Origin: Flavobacteriaceae bacterium
GTDB taxonomy: Bacteria > Bacteroidota > Bacteroidia > Flavobacteriales > Flavobacteriaceae
Reading direction: 5' to 3'
DNA length: 64,000 nucleotides
Assembly: GCA_016780065.1 (NCBI GenBank)
Contig: JADHML010000006.1
Location: 1 to 64,000, forward strand
Part shown: one piece after another, positions 1 through 9,497 of the stretch
Layout: every line of letters starts with the position of its first letter
Numbering within the stretch: the first letter of the stretch is position 1
The notes under the pieces: generated by a model
Told to the model about the DNA's origin: nothing
What the model saw: the letters and a program-made list of their open reading frames with translations, nothing else
The model's database searches: none
Program-made: the position numbers and the translations under genes

Positions 1-1847
1 AGTTGACTCAACTTCTTTTTGTTTTTACGTAACAAAGACAAGGCACGTTTGTACTGACTTTCTACGATTTTAGATATCTCTAAATCAATTTGTTTGGCCG
101 TGTCTTCGCTATAAGGTTTGGTGAAGCCATATTCACTTTGACCATCGGCATCATAATAAGTGATATTACCTATTTTGTCATTCAATCCGTAGATAGTAAC
201 CATTGCACGAGCTTGTCGGGTTACTTTGACCAAGTCGCTTAATGCCCCTGTTGAAATTTTATTAAAGACGATTTGTTCAGCGGCACGCCCTCCGAGAGTT
301 GCACACATTTCATCCAACATTTGTTCGGTGCGAACAATCTGTCGTTCTTCAGGCAAGTACCAAGCGGCTCCTAGAGATTGACCACGGGGTACAATGGTGA
401 CTTTAACGAGCGGAGCTGCATGTTCTAACATCCAACTCACCGTAGCATGACCTGCCTCATGGTAAGCAATGGTTTTCTTTTCACCTGGCGTGATGATCTT
501 ACTTTTCTTTTCAAGCCCTCCAACGATACGGTCGACTGCGTCTAGAAAATCTTGACGCCCTACTTTTTTATGATTTTTTCGAGCCGCAATCAGCGCAGCC
601 TCGTTGCATACATTGGCAATGTCTGCACCAGAAAACCCTGGAGTTTGTTTGGCTAAGAAATCCACATCTAATTTGTTGTCTACTTTGAGAGGCTTGAGAT
701 GAACTTCAAAGATTTCTTTTCGTTCTCTTAAATCGGGTAAGTCCACATAGATTTGACGATCAAAGCGCCCGGCCCGCATCAACGCTTTATCCAAAACATC
801 CGCACGGTTGGTAGCGGCTAATACAATTACATTCGTATCGGTGCCAAAACCATCCATTTCTGTGAGGAGTTGGTTAAGTGTATTTTCACGTTCGTCATTA
901 GATCCAGTAATGTTGTTTTTTCCACGTGCACGCCCAATGGCATCTATTTCATCTATAAAAATGATGGCAGGGGACTTGTCTTTGGCTTGTTTAAAAAGAT
1001 CTCGTACACGAGAAGCACCTACCCCAACGAACATCTCCACAAAATCAGAACCTGACAATGAAAAGAAGGGGACTTTAGCTTCTCCTGCTACAGCTTTCGC
1101 AAGGAGTGTTTTACCAGTTCCTGGAGGACCGACCAATAAAGCTCCTTTCGGAATTTTACCCCCAAGAACTGTGTATTTAGAAGGATTTTTTAGAAAATCA
1201 ACAATTTCTTGTATCTCTTCTTTGGCTCCTTCTAATCCAGCAACATCTTTGAAAGTAATTTTAATATCCGACTTTTCATCAAACAATCGAGCTTTGGATT
1301 TTCCAATATTGAATATTTGCCCACCAGCACCTCCAGCGCCACCACCCGACATGCGGCGCATCAAAAAGATCCATACAGCTATGATCAGTATCAATGGTAA
1401 AAACCCGATAAGCACATCTAGCCAACGGTTTTCAACGGTTTTGAATTCGTAAAAGAAATTGATGCCTTTTTGTTCTGCAGACTCCAGTTTGCGTTGAAAA
1501 AGCTCTAGGTTTCCAACTTCAAATTGGTAATGAGGCCCTTTTTCGTTTGATCTTCCAAAAAAGTCTGAAGATCGTGCGTTTTTGTGTTTGGGCGTTTGAA
1601 GCGCATCAGGGTTTAGGGTTACTTGGGCTACATTTTTGTTGATGACCAAAACACGTGCTACGTCTCCATCGTTCAGATATTTTTCAAAAGTAGAGATGTT
1701 AATTTGCTGTCGGTCAGAGAGACTGCCGCTGTTGTTAAAATATGACATGCCAATAAAAAATGCCGCAATCAATGCATAGAGCCAATAGGAGCTTATACTG
1801 GGTTTTTTATTGGGGGTTTTATTGGGAGTTTTTTCTTTTTTAGCCAT
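1..1847 (-). CDS. ftsH: ATP-dependent zinc metalloprotease FtsH (C-terminus truncated by window edge)
   Basis: Reverse-strand reading gives [15 protein letters not shown]..., two TM segments, Walker [21 protein letters not shown] and HEAGH zinc motif; absent from the ORF track because it runs off the edge. Confidence 0.97.
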   Translation of the reverse strand, partial: MAKKEKTPNKTPNKKPSISSYWLYALIAAFFIGMSYFNNSGSLSDRQQINISTFEKYLNDGDVARVLVINKNVAQVTLNPDALQTPKHKNARSSDFFGRSNEKGPHYQFEVGNLELFQRKLESAEQKGINFFYEFKTVENRWLDVLIGFLPLILIIAVWIFLMRRMSGGGAGGAGGQIFNIGKSKARLFDEKSDIKITFKDVAGLEGAKEEIQEIVDFLKNPSKYTVLGGKIPKGALLVGPPGTGKTLLAKAVAGEAKVPFFSLSGSDFVEMFVGVGASRVRDLFKQAKDKSPAIIFIDEIDAIGRARGKNNITGSNDERENTLNQLLTEMDGFGTDTNVIVLAATNRADVLDKALMRAGRFDRQIYVDLPDLRERKEIFEVHLKPLKVDNKLDVDFLAKQTPGFSGADIANVCNEAALIAARKNHKKVGRQDFLDAVDRIVGGLEKKSKIITPGEKKTIAYHEAGHATVSWMLEHAAPLVKVTIVPRGQSLGAAWYLPEERQIVRTEQMLDEMCATLGGRAAEQIVFNKISTGALSDLVKVTRQARAMVTIYGLNDKIGNITYYDADGQSEYGFTKPYSEDTAKQIDLEISKIVESQYKRALSLLRKNKKKLSQ

Positions 1848-1872
1848 TTTTTTTTATTAGATGTAATCTCAA

Positions 1873-2241
1873 TTAGACATTAGAAGCAATCTCTGTCACT
1901 TTTGCATCTCCCCAAAGAGATTCAATGTCATAGTGATCGCGAATGTGACGCTGGAAAATATGAACCACGACGTCGACATAGTCGAGCAAAACCCATTCGC
2001 TGTTTTCAAGACCCTCTGCCTGCAAGGGTTTTTCCTTTAAAGCTTTACTGACCTTCTTTTGAACCATTCCTGCTAGAGCACTTACCTGAGTGTTGGAGGA
2101 ACCAGAACAAATGATAAAATACTGGCAAACGGTGTTTTCGATATCACTCAAGTCCATAACACAAATATCTTCCCCTTTTACATCTTCCAAAGCATCTATG
2201 ATTTGGGTGATAAGGTTGTCTGGACTGCTGTTTTTTACCAT
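1873..2241 (-). CDS. rsfS: Ribosome silencing factor RsfS (YbeB/Iojap)
   Basis: 122 aa; Iojap-like motifs (DLSDIENTVCQYFIICSGSSNTQV, WVLLDYVDVVVHIF). Confidence 0.93.
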   Translation of the reverse strand: MVKNSSPDNLITQIIDALEDVKGEDICVMDLSDIENTVCQYFIICSGSSNTQVSALAGMVQKKVSKALKEKPLQAEGLENSEWVLLDYVDVVVHIFQRHIRDHYDIESLWGDAKVTEIASNV

Positions 2242-2309
2242 ATTTTAGCCGTTTGAGCAAATCTATTACAAATTCATGTAATACATTGAGATATACTTAA
2301 TTTTGTTTT

Positions 2310-3044
2310 ATGCATGTAATCAAACTTAGTGCCACTGCTTCCACAAATGATGATTTGCGCAATTATGTCAAAAACATGCGACCTAAACAAGTAACTGCCA
2401 TGTGGACTACCAATCAATTTAATGGCAAAGGGCAGGGGGGTAATACATGGCATAGTACTCCCAATCAAAACCTGACTTTCTCTCTTTATATCCCTGATTT
2501 AAGACTACCCATTGATCAATCTTTTGAGTTAAATAAATGGATTTCTGTTTCGATAGCCAAATGGCTTGAAAGCCTCAATGTTCCACAAGTACAAATAAAA
2601 TGGCCGAACGACATTTTGTCATGTCAAAAAAAAATTGGAGGTATTTTGGTTGAGTCTAGTTTAAAAAACAACTACGTGTACCCCCTAGCCATTGGTGTAG
2701 GTATTAATGTAAACCAAGACCATTTTGCCAACCTACCCAATGCAACCTCAATGTTTTTGCAAACTCAAAAGACTTTTGATGTAGAAGCACTATTTAATTC
2801 TTGCTCGCAGTCCCTTATTGCTGCTTTGACATCCCCGATGAAAGGCTGCGACGAAGCATATTTTCAACGTTTGTATTGGTACCTAAAAAAAGGAAATTTC
2901 ATCCAAGACAACAGGCCTTTTGAAGGTGTTATTGTAGGCGTTCACCACGATGGACAATTGATTATTGAAACAGATGATAATCAAAAAAGGATGTTTGCCC
3001 CGAAGATGTTAGAGTTTGTGCATGTTGCCGATAAGGACCTCTAA
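2310..3044 (+). CDS. birA: Biotin--[acetyl-CoA-carboxylase] ligase
   Basis: Motifs GKGQGGNTWHS, KWPNDILSCQKKIGGILVES, GVGINVN. Confidence 0.93.
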   Translation: MHVIKLSATASTNDDLRNYVKNMRPKQVTAMWTTNQFNGKGQGGNTWHSTPNQNLTFSLYIPDLRLPIDQSFELNKWISVSIAKWLESLNVPQVQIKWPNDILSCQKKIGGILVESSLKNNYVYPLAIGVGINVNQDHFANLPNATSMFLQTQKTFDVEALFNSCSQSLIAALTSPMKGCDEAYFQRLYWYLKKGNFIQDNRPFEGVIVGVHHDGQLIIETDDNQKRMFAPKMLEFVHVADKDL

Positions 3045-3398
3045 AAACTGTGTAAGAGGTTTTTTGACCATCATCGCCATCATAGGATTTAGATTTCCTT
3101 TGAATTGCAATTGAACTTGGGTTTGATTCTCATTCATGGCTTCGAGGAGGCCAATCAGCTCAAATTCTACCTTCCCACCCGAAGAAGCCAAAATGATGGT
3201 GTCAGGCGCAATACATTCCTTGATACGTAAGCTTAGCTCGGGCATCCCGCCCAACTTGAATCGAAAAGAGTCATTTTCTTCCACTGAAAATGTAGCTCCT
3301 TCGGGCATAAGTTCTTTATAATTTTCAGGACTACTTAAGCTTGAAAAAATCGCACCTATAGGCTGACTAATCTGGGTAAATGAACTATTGATTTCCAT
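3009..3398 (-). CDS. SRPBCC-like / orotate phosphoribosyltransferase-associated hypothetical protein
   Basis: 129 aa ORF directly downstream of pyrE; polyketide cyclase/SRPBCC-like pattern (MEINSSFTQISQPIGAIFSSLSSPENYKELMP). Confidence 0.75.
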   Translation of the reverse strand: MEINSSFTQISQPIGAIFSSLSSPENYKELMPEGATFSVEENDSFRFKLGGMPELSLRIKECIAPDTIILASSGGKVEFELIGLLEAMNENQTQVQLQFKGNLNPMMAMMVKKPLTQFLEVLIGNMHKL

Positions 3399-3405
3399 GG
3401 TAAAT

Positions 3406-4047
3406 TTAAGGTTTCCAATTTTGAGGTGCTACACGCCATTTGGTGAGCATTTCTGCCTCAGCGCTGGTAATGAGTCCCGATTCCAGTGCTTGTTCTAGTA
3501 AGTAATCATAATTACTAAGGGTGTTTAGCTCCACCTTGGATTCTTTAAAATTGTCTTTTGCTATGGCAAAATTGTAGCTAAACACAGCCAACATTCCTTT
3601 TACCTGAGCGCCAGAACTTCGCAATGCGTCCACTGCTTGAAGACTGCTTTTGCCAGTGCTTATTAGGTCTTCGATGACAACCACTGTATTATTGGGTTCA
3701 AGTCGGCCTTCAATTTGATTCTGTCTTCCGTGGGATTTAGGCTTAGGACGTATGTACACAAAAGGTAAGTTGAGTTGTTCAGCTACTAAGGCACCCAAAC
3801 CAATAGCTCCCGTTGCAACCCCTGCAATCACCTCTGGCTTGCCATAGATGTCTTCAATCTGCTTGGCCATTTGTTCTTTTAGGTAATTTCGAACAACAGG
3901 ATAAGACAACGCAATGCGATTGTCGCAATAAATTGGCGATTGCCAACCACTAGCCCAAGTAAATGGATTTTTGGGTTCCAACTTTATTGCATTTATTTGT
4001 AGAAGAAATTCAGCAACTTTTTTTGCTGTGAAGGAGTCATGAATCAT
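3406..4047 (-). CDS. pyrE: Orotate phosphoribosyltransferase
   Basis: PRPP motif VVVIEDLISTGKSS, FTWASGWQSPIYCDNR; start assigned to MIHDSFTAKK (4047) rather than the longer ORF. Confidence 0.95.
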   Translation of the reverse strand: MIHDSFTAKKVAEFLLQINAIKLEPKNPFTWASGWQSPIYCDNRIALSYPVVRNYLKEQMAKQIEDIYGKPEVIAGVATGAIGLGALVAEQLNLPFVYIRPKPKSHGRQNQIEGRLEPNNTVVVIEDLISTGKSSLQAVDALRSSGAQVKGMLAVFSYNFAIAKDNFKESKVELNTLSNYDYLLEQALESGLITSAEAEMLTKWRVAPQNWKP

Positions 4048-4657
4048 GGGGCAAAAGTATAAAGTTTTTATCAATGCAAAACAGCTTGTCCTCACTAATG
4101 AAAAGCCCACTTCCACAAAAGATCACGTTTTACCTCTTCAGCATACATCCTTTGCTGATATCTTGAGCTATTTTATGAAAACCGGCGCCAAAACAATTTA
4201 TTTGCATGGTGATGATCCACTCACTTTAATGCACTATTTCAAAACCAAATTGCCTGTAACTCAGGCCGGTGGTGGTCTGGTTACCAACTCTAAGGGAAAA
4301 ACTTTGTTTATCTATCGTAAAGGCAAATGGGACCTACCCAAAGGAAAAATTGATCGTGGAGAAACCATTGAAAAGGGTGCTGTACGGGAAGTCAAAGAGG
4401 AAACCGGAGTAAAGAAACTTAAAATCAAAGGTCTTGCAGGGATGACTTATCACATATTTAAACGAAACGACATCTATCAGCTCAAGGAGACTTTTTGGTT
4501 TCACATGGATACTACCTACGATGGGGATTTAAAACCTGAAATCAAAGAAGAAATCACCAAAGTGCGTTGGAAAAGTCATAAAAAGACCAAAAAAGCTTTG
4601 GAAAAAACATACCCAAACATCAAGCACTTATTTGACAAGTTGGGGTTTAAATTCTGA
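4046..4657 (+). CDS. NUDIX hydrolase
   Basis: NUDIX box GKIDRGETIEKGAVREVKEETGV. Confidence 0.93.
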   Translation: MGQKYKVFINAKQLVLTNEKPTSTKDHVLPLQHTSFADILSYFMKTGAKTIYLHGDDPLTLMHYFKTKLPVTQAGGGLVTNSKGKTLFIYRKGKWDLPKGKIDRGETIEKGAVREVKEETGVKKLKIKGLAGMTYHIFKRNDIYQLKETFWFHMDTTYDGDLKPEIKEEITKVRWKSHKKTKKALEKTYPNIKHLFDKLGFKF

Positions 4658-5099
4658 CACAACTAGGAACAAGCTGTGTGTAGTCACCTTTGTTTCGAAT
4701 AATTTCTCTGACGATACTACTGCTTATAAATGATGTCTTGGCAGAAGTCAACAAAAAAACGGTTTCAATATCTGATAGTTTTCGATTGGTGCGTGCAATG
4801 GCTTTTTCAAATTCAAAATCTCCATTATTGCGTACACCTCTTAGGATATAGGAAGCCTCAACAGTTTTGCAAAAGTCAATGGTCATACCTTGATAGGAAA
4901 CCACACGTACTTTGGGTTGATTTTTGAAGCAGTTTTCAATAAAAGCTTTTCTTTGATCTAGTGAAAACATATATTGTTTTTCAGTGTTGATCCCGATGCC
5001 TACAATAATTTCATCAAAAATAGTTGTACCTCTCATTACAATATCTTGATGACCAAGAGTGAATGGATCAAAAGAGCCAGGAAAAACCGCACGTTTCAT
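4647..5099 (-). CDS. coaD: Phosphopantetheine adenylyltransferase
   Basis: MKRAVFPGSFDPFTLGHQDI, ILRGVRNNGDFEFE, SSSIVREI. Confidence 0.97.
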   Translation of the reverse strand: MKRAVFPGSFDPFTLGHQDIVMRGTTIFDEIIVGIGINTEKQYMFSLDQRKAFIENCFKNQPKVRVVSYQGMTIDFCKTVEASYILRGVRNNGDFEFEKAIARTNRKLSDIETVFLLTSAKTSFISSSIVREIIRNKGDYTQLVPSCVRI

Positions 5100-5112
5100 A
5101 TCACAAATGTAT

Positions 5113-6075
5113 TTATTTTTTAAGGGCTTCCATCACAGCAGCTCCAAATAAATCGCTCAGCGGGATGCCTGCATGGCGTGCCTGTTGTGGCAGTAAACTG
5201 GCTTCGGTCAGCCCGGGAACAGTGTTGATTTCTAGAAAATAAGGAGTGTCTCCTACAAAAATAAAGTCACTTCGACTGAGCCCTTTCATGCCCAGTGTGG
5301 TATACACCTTTAGCGCTGCTTTGTTGAGGTTGTTTAGCTGTTTTTTGGTAAGGCGAGCGGGAGTAATTTCATCTGACTTCCCTTCGTATTTAGCTGAATA
5401 ATCAAAAAAATCAGAAGAACTGACAATCTCAGTAGGTGCTAAAACACGAATTTCTCCTTGGTAGGTCAACACCCCGATAGAAACTTCTTTGCCGTCTAAA
5501 AAAGATTCTATCAATACTTGATCATCTTCTTTTAAAGCTTTGTTAATTGCCCCTGAAAGTTCGGAAATCTTATATACCTTACTGACACCAAAACTACTAC
5601 CTGCTGAGTTGGCTTTTACAAAACAAGGTAAGCCAATATTCTTTACAATACCCTCAACATCGATTTTTTGACTTTTAGACAACAGTAATCTTTTAGCCAT
5701 AGCAACCCCGTGGGGTTGTAAAAAATCCAAGGTTTTACATTTGTTGTACGTAAGAGATGAAACCTCAGCTGAACATCCAGTGTACGGGATGTCTAAATTG
5801 TCGAAATAGACTTGTAATTCTCCATTCTCTCCTGGTGAACCGTGAACCGAATTAAACACTACATCAAAAGTTAATTTGCCACAACTAAAATCTTTTCGAT
5901 TTATTGGCAGCCATTCATCATCTACACACACTTCCCAAATCGAAGGATTGATGCGAACTGGATAGACATTATAATTATTTTTATCCAAGTTTTGAACCAC
6001 CACTGAACCACTTTTAAGTGAGATTTCGTATTCGGAGGTGTATCCCCCCATGATGACTGCGACTTTCGGCTTCAT
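5113..6075 (-). CDS. ddl: D-alanine--D-alanine ligase
   Basis: VAVIMGGYTSEYEISLKSG, VFNSVHGSPGENG, EINTVPGLTEASLLPQQA. Confidence 0.97.
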   Translation of the reverse strand: MKPKVAVIMGGYTSEYEISLKSGSVVVQNLDKNNYNVYPVRINPSIWEVCVDDEWLPINRKDFSCGKLTFDVVFNSVHGSPGENGELQVYFDNLDIPYTGCSAEVSSLTYNKCKTLDFLQPHGVAMAKRLLLSKSQKIDVEGIVKNIGLPCFVKANSAGSSFGVSKVYKISELSGAINKALKEDDQVLIESFLDGKEVSIGVLTYQGEIRVLAPTEIVSSSDFFDYSAKYEGKSDEITPARLTKKQLNNLNKAALKVYTTLGMKGLSRSDFIFVGDTPYFLEINTVPGLTEASLLPQQARHAGIPLSDLFGAAVMEALKK

Positions 6076-6141
6076 GCTGCAAAAGTATTATTTATTTTTA
6101 CCCTTATGGTTTTATTATCTTTGTGTCCATAATATTTGATC

Positions 6142-6699
6142 ATGGGTTGGTTGCGTTTTCTGTTTAGTTTCACCTTTGTCAAGCAGCTTGTTAAGGCTCT
6201 TGTGATAGCGGCTGTTTTTCTGGTTTTGTTACTTTACAGTTTAGGTTGGCATACACGTCAAGGCCAGTTTGTTGAGGTTCCAGACCTCAGCAGACAAACT
6301 ATAGATCAGGTTGTTGAAATTATGGACGAGGTCGATTTGCGTTTTGAAGTCATAGACTCTGCCAATTACAATCCCAATTTTGAACCTTTTGCTGTGATTG
6401 AACACCTACCTAAGGCAGGCGAAAAAGTAAAAATAGATAGAAAAATTTACTTGACATTAAACCCCTCTAACTTTCGAGAAATATCTGTTCCAGATGTGAT
6501 TCAAATCACCTACCGAAATGCCGCTTCGACTCTGCGAGCTATAGGTCTTGAAATTGGTGAAATTTCATACCGAGACAACATTGGCAAAGACATGGTCTTA
6601 CAGTTACGATACAAAGGGGAAGCAATCATTCCAGGAGTCAAAGTCCCCAAAACATCTCCTATCGATCTGGTATTAGGTAATGGAAAAACACCAGAATGA
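6142..6699 (+). CDS. PASTA domain-containing membrane protein
   Basis: N-terminal TM plus PASTA-like repeats (FVEVPDLSRQTIDQVVEIMDEVDLRFEV...VPDVIQITYRNAASTLRAIGLEIG); start moved to ATG at 6142. Confidence 0.85.
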   Translation: MGWLRFLFSFTFVKQLVKALVIAAVFLVLLLYSLGWHTRQGQFVEVPDLSRQTIDQVVEIMDEVDLRFEVIDSANYNPNFEPFAVIEHLPKAGEKVKIDRKIYLTLNPSNFREISVPDVIQITYRNAASTLRAIGLEIGEISYRDNIGKDMVLQLRYKGEAIIPGVKVPKTSPIDLVLGNGKTPE

Positions 6700-7715
6700 T
6701 TGACGCCAATATGCAGGATGACGAACTTTACGAACACTTTTCTTTTACCGCAGATGAAGGTCAGACCGCCTTGCGCGTAGATAAGTTTTTGATGAACCGC
6801 ATTGAAAATGCTACTCGAAACAAAATTCAACAAGCAGCCAAGGCAGGCAGTGTTCATGTAAATGGCTCAATAGTAAAATCAAACTATAAGGTCAAAGGTG
6901 GCGACACAGTTCAAGTGTTGTTTGCGCACCCACCACACGAAAATCTTCTTGTAGGCGAGAACATTCCAATAAATATTGTTTATGAAGATGACGCTCTCTT
7001 GGTGGTCGATAAACCAGCGGGTTTGGTCGTACATCCTGGCCATGGAAACTACAGTGGTACTTTGTTAAATGCTCTGATTTATCACATTGAGAACCTGCCC
7101 ACAAATCGCAACGATCGCCCTGGATTGGTGCATCGTATCGATAAGGATACAAGTGGTTTGTTGGTTGTTGCTAAGACAGAACATGCGATGGCTCATTTGG
7201 CTCAACAGTTTTTCGATAAGACATCCGAACGAAGCTATTTGGCTTTGGTTTGGGGCGAACCGACGGATGATAAAGGAACGGTTGAAGGACACTTGGGGCG
7301 TGATCCAAAAAACAGACTTTTGATGACTGTCTTCCCTGAAGCTGATCAGGGAAAAGAAGCGGTTACCCATTATGAGGTTGTGGAGCGATTTGGTTATGTT
7401 ACCCTTTTAAAATGTCGTTTGGAAACAGGGCGGACACATCAAATTCGTGCCCATATGAAATATATTGGACACCCTCTTTTTAATGATGTTAGATACGGAG
7501 GAAATAAAATTCTTAAAGGCACCACTTTTACCAAATACAAACAGTTTGTAGAGAATTGTTTTAAAATATTGCCGCGTCAAGCGCTTCATGCCCAAAGTTT
7601 AGGCTTTGTCCACCCAGAGACTGGAGAAAAATTGCAATTTCAATCTCAACTACCTGAGGACTTTCTAGCGGGTATTGAAAAATGGCGTCAGTACGCTCGC
7701 CATCGTTTAGAATAA
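6696..7715 (+). CDS. rluD: RluA-family 23S rRNA pseudouridine synthase
   Basis: S4 domain then GLVHRIDKDTSGLLVVAKT and GRTHQIRAHM; ATGA overlap with upstream gene. Confidence 0.92.
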   Translation: MIDANMQDDELYEHFSFTADEGQTALRVDKFLMNRIENATRNKIQQAAKAGSVHVNGSIVKSNYKVKGGDTVQVLFAHPPHENLLVGENIPINIVYEDDALLVVDKPAGLVVHPGHGNYSGTLLNALIYHIENLPTNRNDRPGLVHRIDKDTSGLLVVAKTEHAMAHLAQQFFDKTSERSYLALVWGEPTDDKGTVEGHLGRDPKNRLLMTVFPEADQGKEAVTHYEVVERFGYVTLLKCRLETGRTHQIRAHMKYIGHPLFNDVRYGGNKILKGTTFTKYKQFVENCFKILPRQALHAQSLGFVHPETGEKLQFQSQLPEDFLAGIEKWRQYARHRLE

Positions 7716-7797
7716 AACATTCGACTTCACATCTCATTTTGACCGAGAGCATTTGCCTATGCCAAAAAGCCTTTTTATTTTTGTTAAAAGCACGAAA

Positions 7798-8559
7798 ATG
7801 AAAATCTTGGTTTCTCCTGCAAAATCACTCAACTATGAGCGTATGTTGCCACACAATAAATGTAGCCAGCCTGTTTTTGTAGACCGCGCCCAACAAATCA
7901 ATAAATCTTTACGTCAAATTAAACCTGCTGAACTCCAAAAATTAATGGGGATATCACAAAAATTGGCTGATCTCAATTGGAGTCGAAATCAGTCTTTCTC
8001 CACCCCATTCACTGCAGAGAATGCACGTCCTGCTGCCTATGCTTTTGATGGCGATGTTTACAGTGGTTTGGATGTATATTCCATTGAGCAAAAAAACTGG
8101 GATACCCTCAATAATAGCTTACGTATTTTATCGGGTCTTTATGGGTTTTTAAAACCTTTTGACCTTATGCAACCCTATCGGCTAGAGATGGGAACTACTT
8201 TTGCAGTAAACGGGAGCAAAAACCTTTATGATTTTTGGAAATCTCTTCTGACAGATCAGCTAAACAGCGAGCTTCAAAATGATGAGTTGGTTGTCAATTT
8301 AGCTAGCAAAGAATATGCTTCTGCTGTTGATTTTAAATCATTGAATGCTCGGGTTGTGTCGCCGATTTTTAAGGATTTCAAAAACGGAAAGCTCAAGATT
8401 ATTTCCTTTTACGCCAAAAAAGCTAGAGGGCTGATGGCTCGTTTCCTTATCGATAATCAAGTGCAAACTGCATCCGACCTATTGGGGTTCTCCACAGGGG
8501 GGTATGTTTTTAGTTCAGAACACACGACGGATTCTATGGCGCCAGTGTTTGTGCGTTAG
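7798..8559 (+). CDS. yaaA: Peroxide stress protein YaaA (DUF328)
   Basis: MKILVSPAKSLNYER, LSGLYGFLKPFDLMQPYRLEMGT, YAKKARGLMARF; start set at ATG 7798. Confidence 0.92.
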   Translation: MKILVSPAKSLNYERMLPHNKCSQPVFVDRAQQINKSLRQIKPAELQKLMGISQKLADLNWSRNQSFSTPFTAENARPAAYAFDGDVYSGLDVYSIEQKNWDTLNNSLRILSGLYGFLKPFDLMQPYRLEMGTTFAVNGSKNLYDFWKSLLTDQLNSELQNDELVVNLASKEYASAVDFKSLNARVVSPIFKDFKNGKLKIISFYAKKARGLMARFLIDNQVQTASDLLGFSTGGYVFSSEHTTDSMAPVFVR

Positions 8560-8650
8560 CGTTTTTTTTCTTTTTGATACGTGGTCTACGTACACCGAAA
8601 CTACCGTTTACGATTTTGCCACGGCGTGTTTTTTTGTCGCCTTTGCCCAT
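8534..8650 (-). CDS. 30S ribosomal protein THX (bTHX)
   Basis: Manual reverse-strand translation MGKGDKKTRRGKIVNGSFGVRRPRIKKKKNANAQTLAP*; matches the THX pattern MGKGDxKTxRGKIxxGSxGxRRxR; not in the ORF track. Confidence 0.92.
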   Translation of the reverse strand: MGKGDKKTRRGKIVNGSFGVRRPRIKKKKNANAQTLAP

Positions 8651-8732
8651 GATTTTAAGATTTGGTTTATTAAAGATAGTAAAACTAAAAACAATCTAAT
8701 TCAGCATATCATCTTATAGCGGGCAATAGGGA

Positions 8733-9497
8733 CTAATCTCTGATTTGTTTTATGAAATTCGCAACACTATCAGAGCCATGATTTTTTAGATGTTTTATAA
8801 ATGCAGAACCTATAATAGCTCCTTTGCTGTGGGCCACTGCTGCTTGATATGTGGTACTGTTGCTGATACCAAAGCCGACCAATAATTTGGATTTCAAACC
8901 CATGCTTGCAATGCGTTTAAAATAAGCCTCTTGTTCGTCGCCAAAACTACTTTTAGCCCCCGTAGTAGCCGCACTGCTCACCATGTAAATAAAGCCCTCA
9001 GAAACCTCGTCAATATATCTGATTCGTGAATCAGGCGTTTGTGGCGTGATTAAGAACATATTCATCAGTCCGTGTTGTTGAAAAACAGATTGATATTGTT
9101 CATGGTATACATCGACAGGAAGGTCGGGAACAATTAAACCATCGACACCAACCTCTTGACAACGCTTACAAAAACGTTCGACCCCATACTGCATCATAGG
9201 GTTGAAATAACCCATGACAACAAGAGGAACATGGATTTTATCACGAACCCCTTCTAATTGTGAAAACAATTTTTCGGTAGTCATGCCATTGTGTAGGGCT
9301 TGGGTTGAGCTTTCTTGTATGGTAGGTCCATCGGCCAAAGGATCAGAAAATGGCAATCCCAACTCAATCATGTCAACTCCAGAGTCTTGTAGCTGTTGAA
9401 GTACTGGTATGGTGTCCTCCAAATCTGGATACCCAGCAGTAAAGTAAATCGACAAAAGCTTTTTGTCTTTCCCAAGGGTTTGTGTGATTCGATTCAT
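8733..9497 (-). CDS. trpA: Tryptophan synthase alpha subunit
   Basis: MIELGLPFSDPLADGPTIQ; TrpA active-site pattern. Confidence 0.98.
   Translation of the reverse strand: MNRITQTLGKDKKLLSIYFTAGYPDLEDTIPVLQQLQDSGVDMIELGLPFSDPLADGPTIQESSTQALHNGMTTEKLFSQLEGVRDKIHVPLVVMGYFNPMMQYGVERFCKRCQEVGVDGLIVPDLPVDVYHEQYQSVFQQHGLMNMFLITPQTPDSRIRYIDEVSEGFIYMVSSAATTGAKSSFGDEQEAYFKRIASMGLKSKLLVGFGISNSTTYQAAVAHSKGAIIGSAFIKHLKNHGSDSVANFIKQIRD

Noticed and set aside
808-1452. 214-aa plus-strand ORF
   Set aside because: Antisense to ftsH, whose reverse-strand reading has clear AAA+ and protease motifs; composition looks like a mirrored coding frame.
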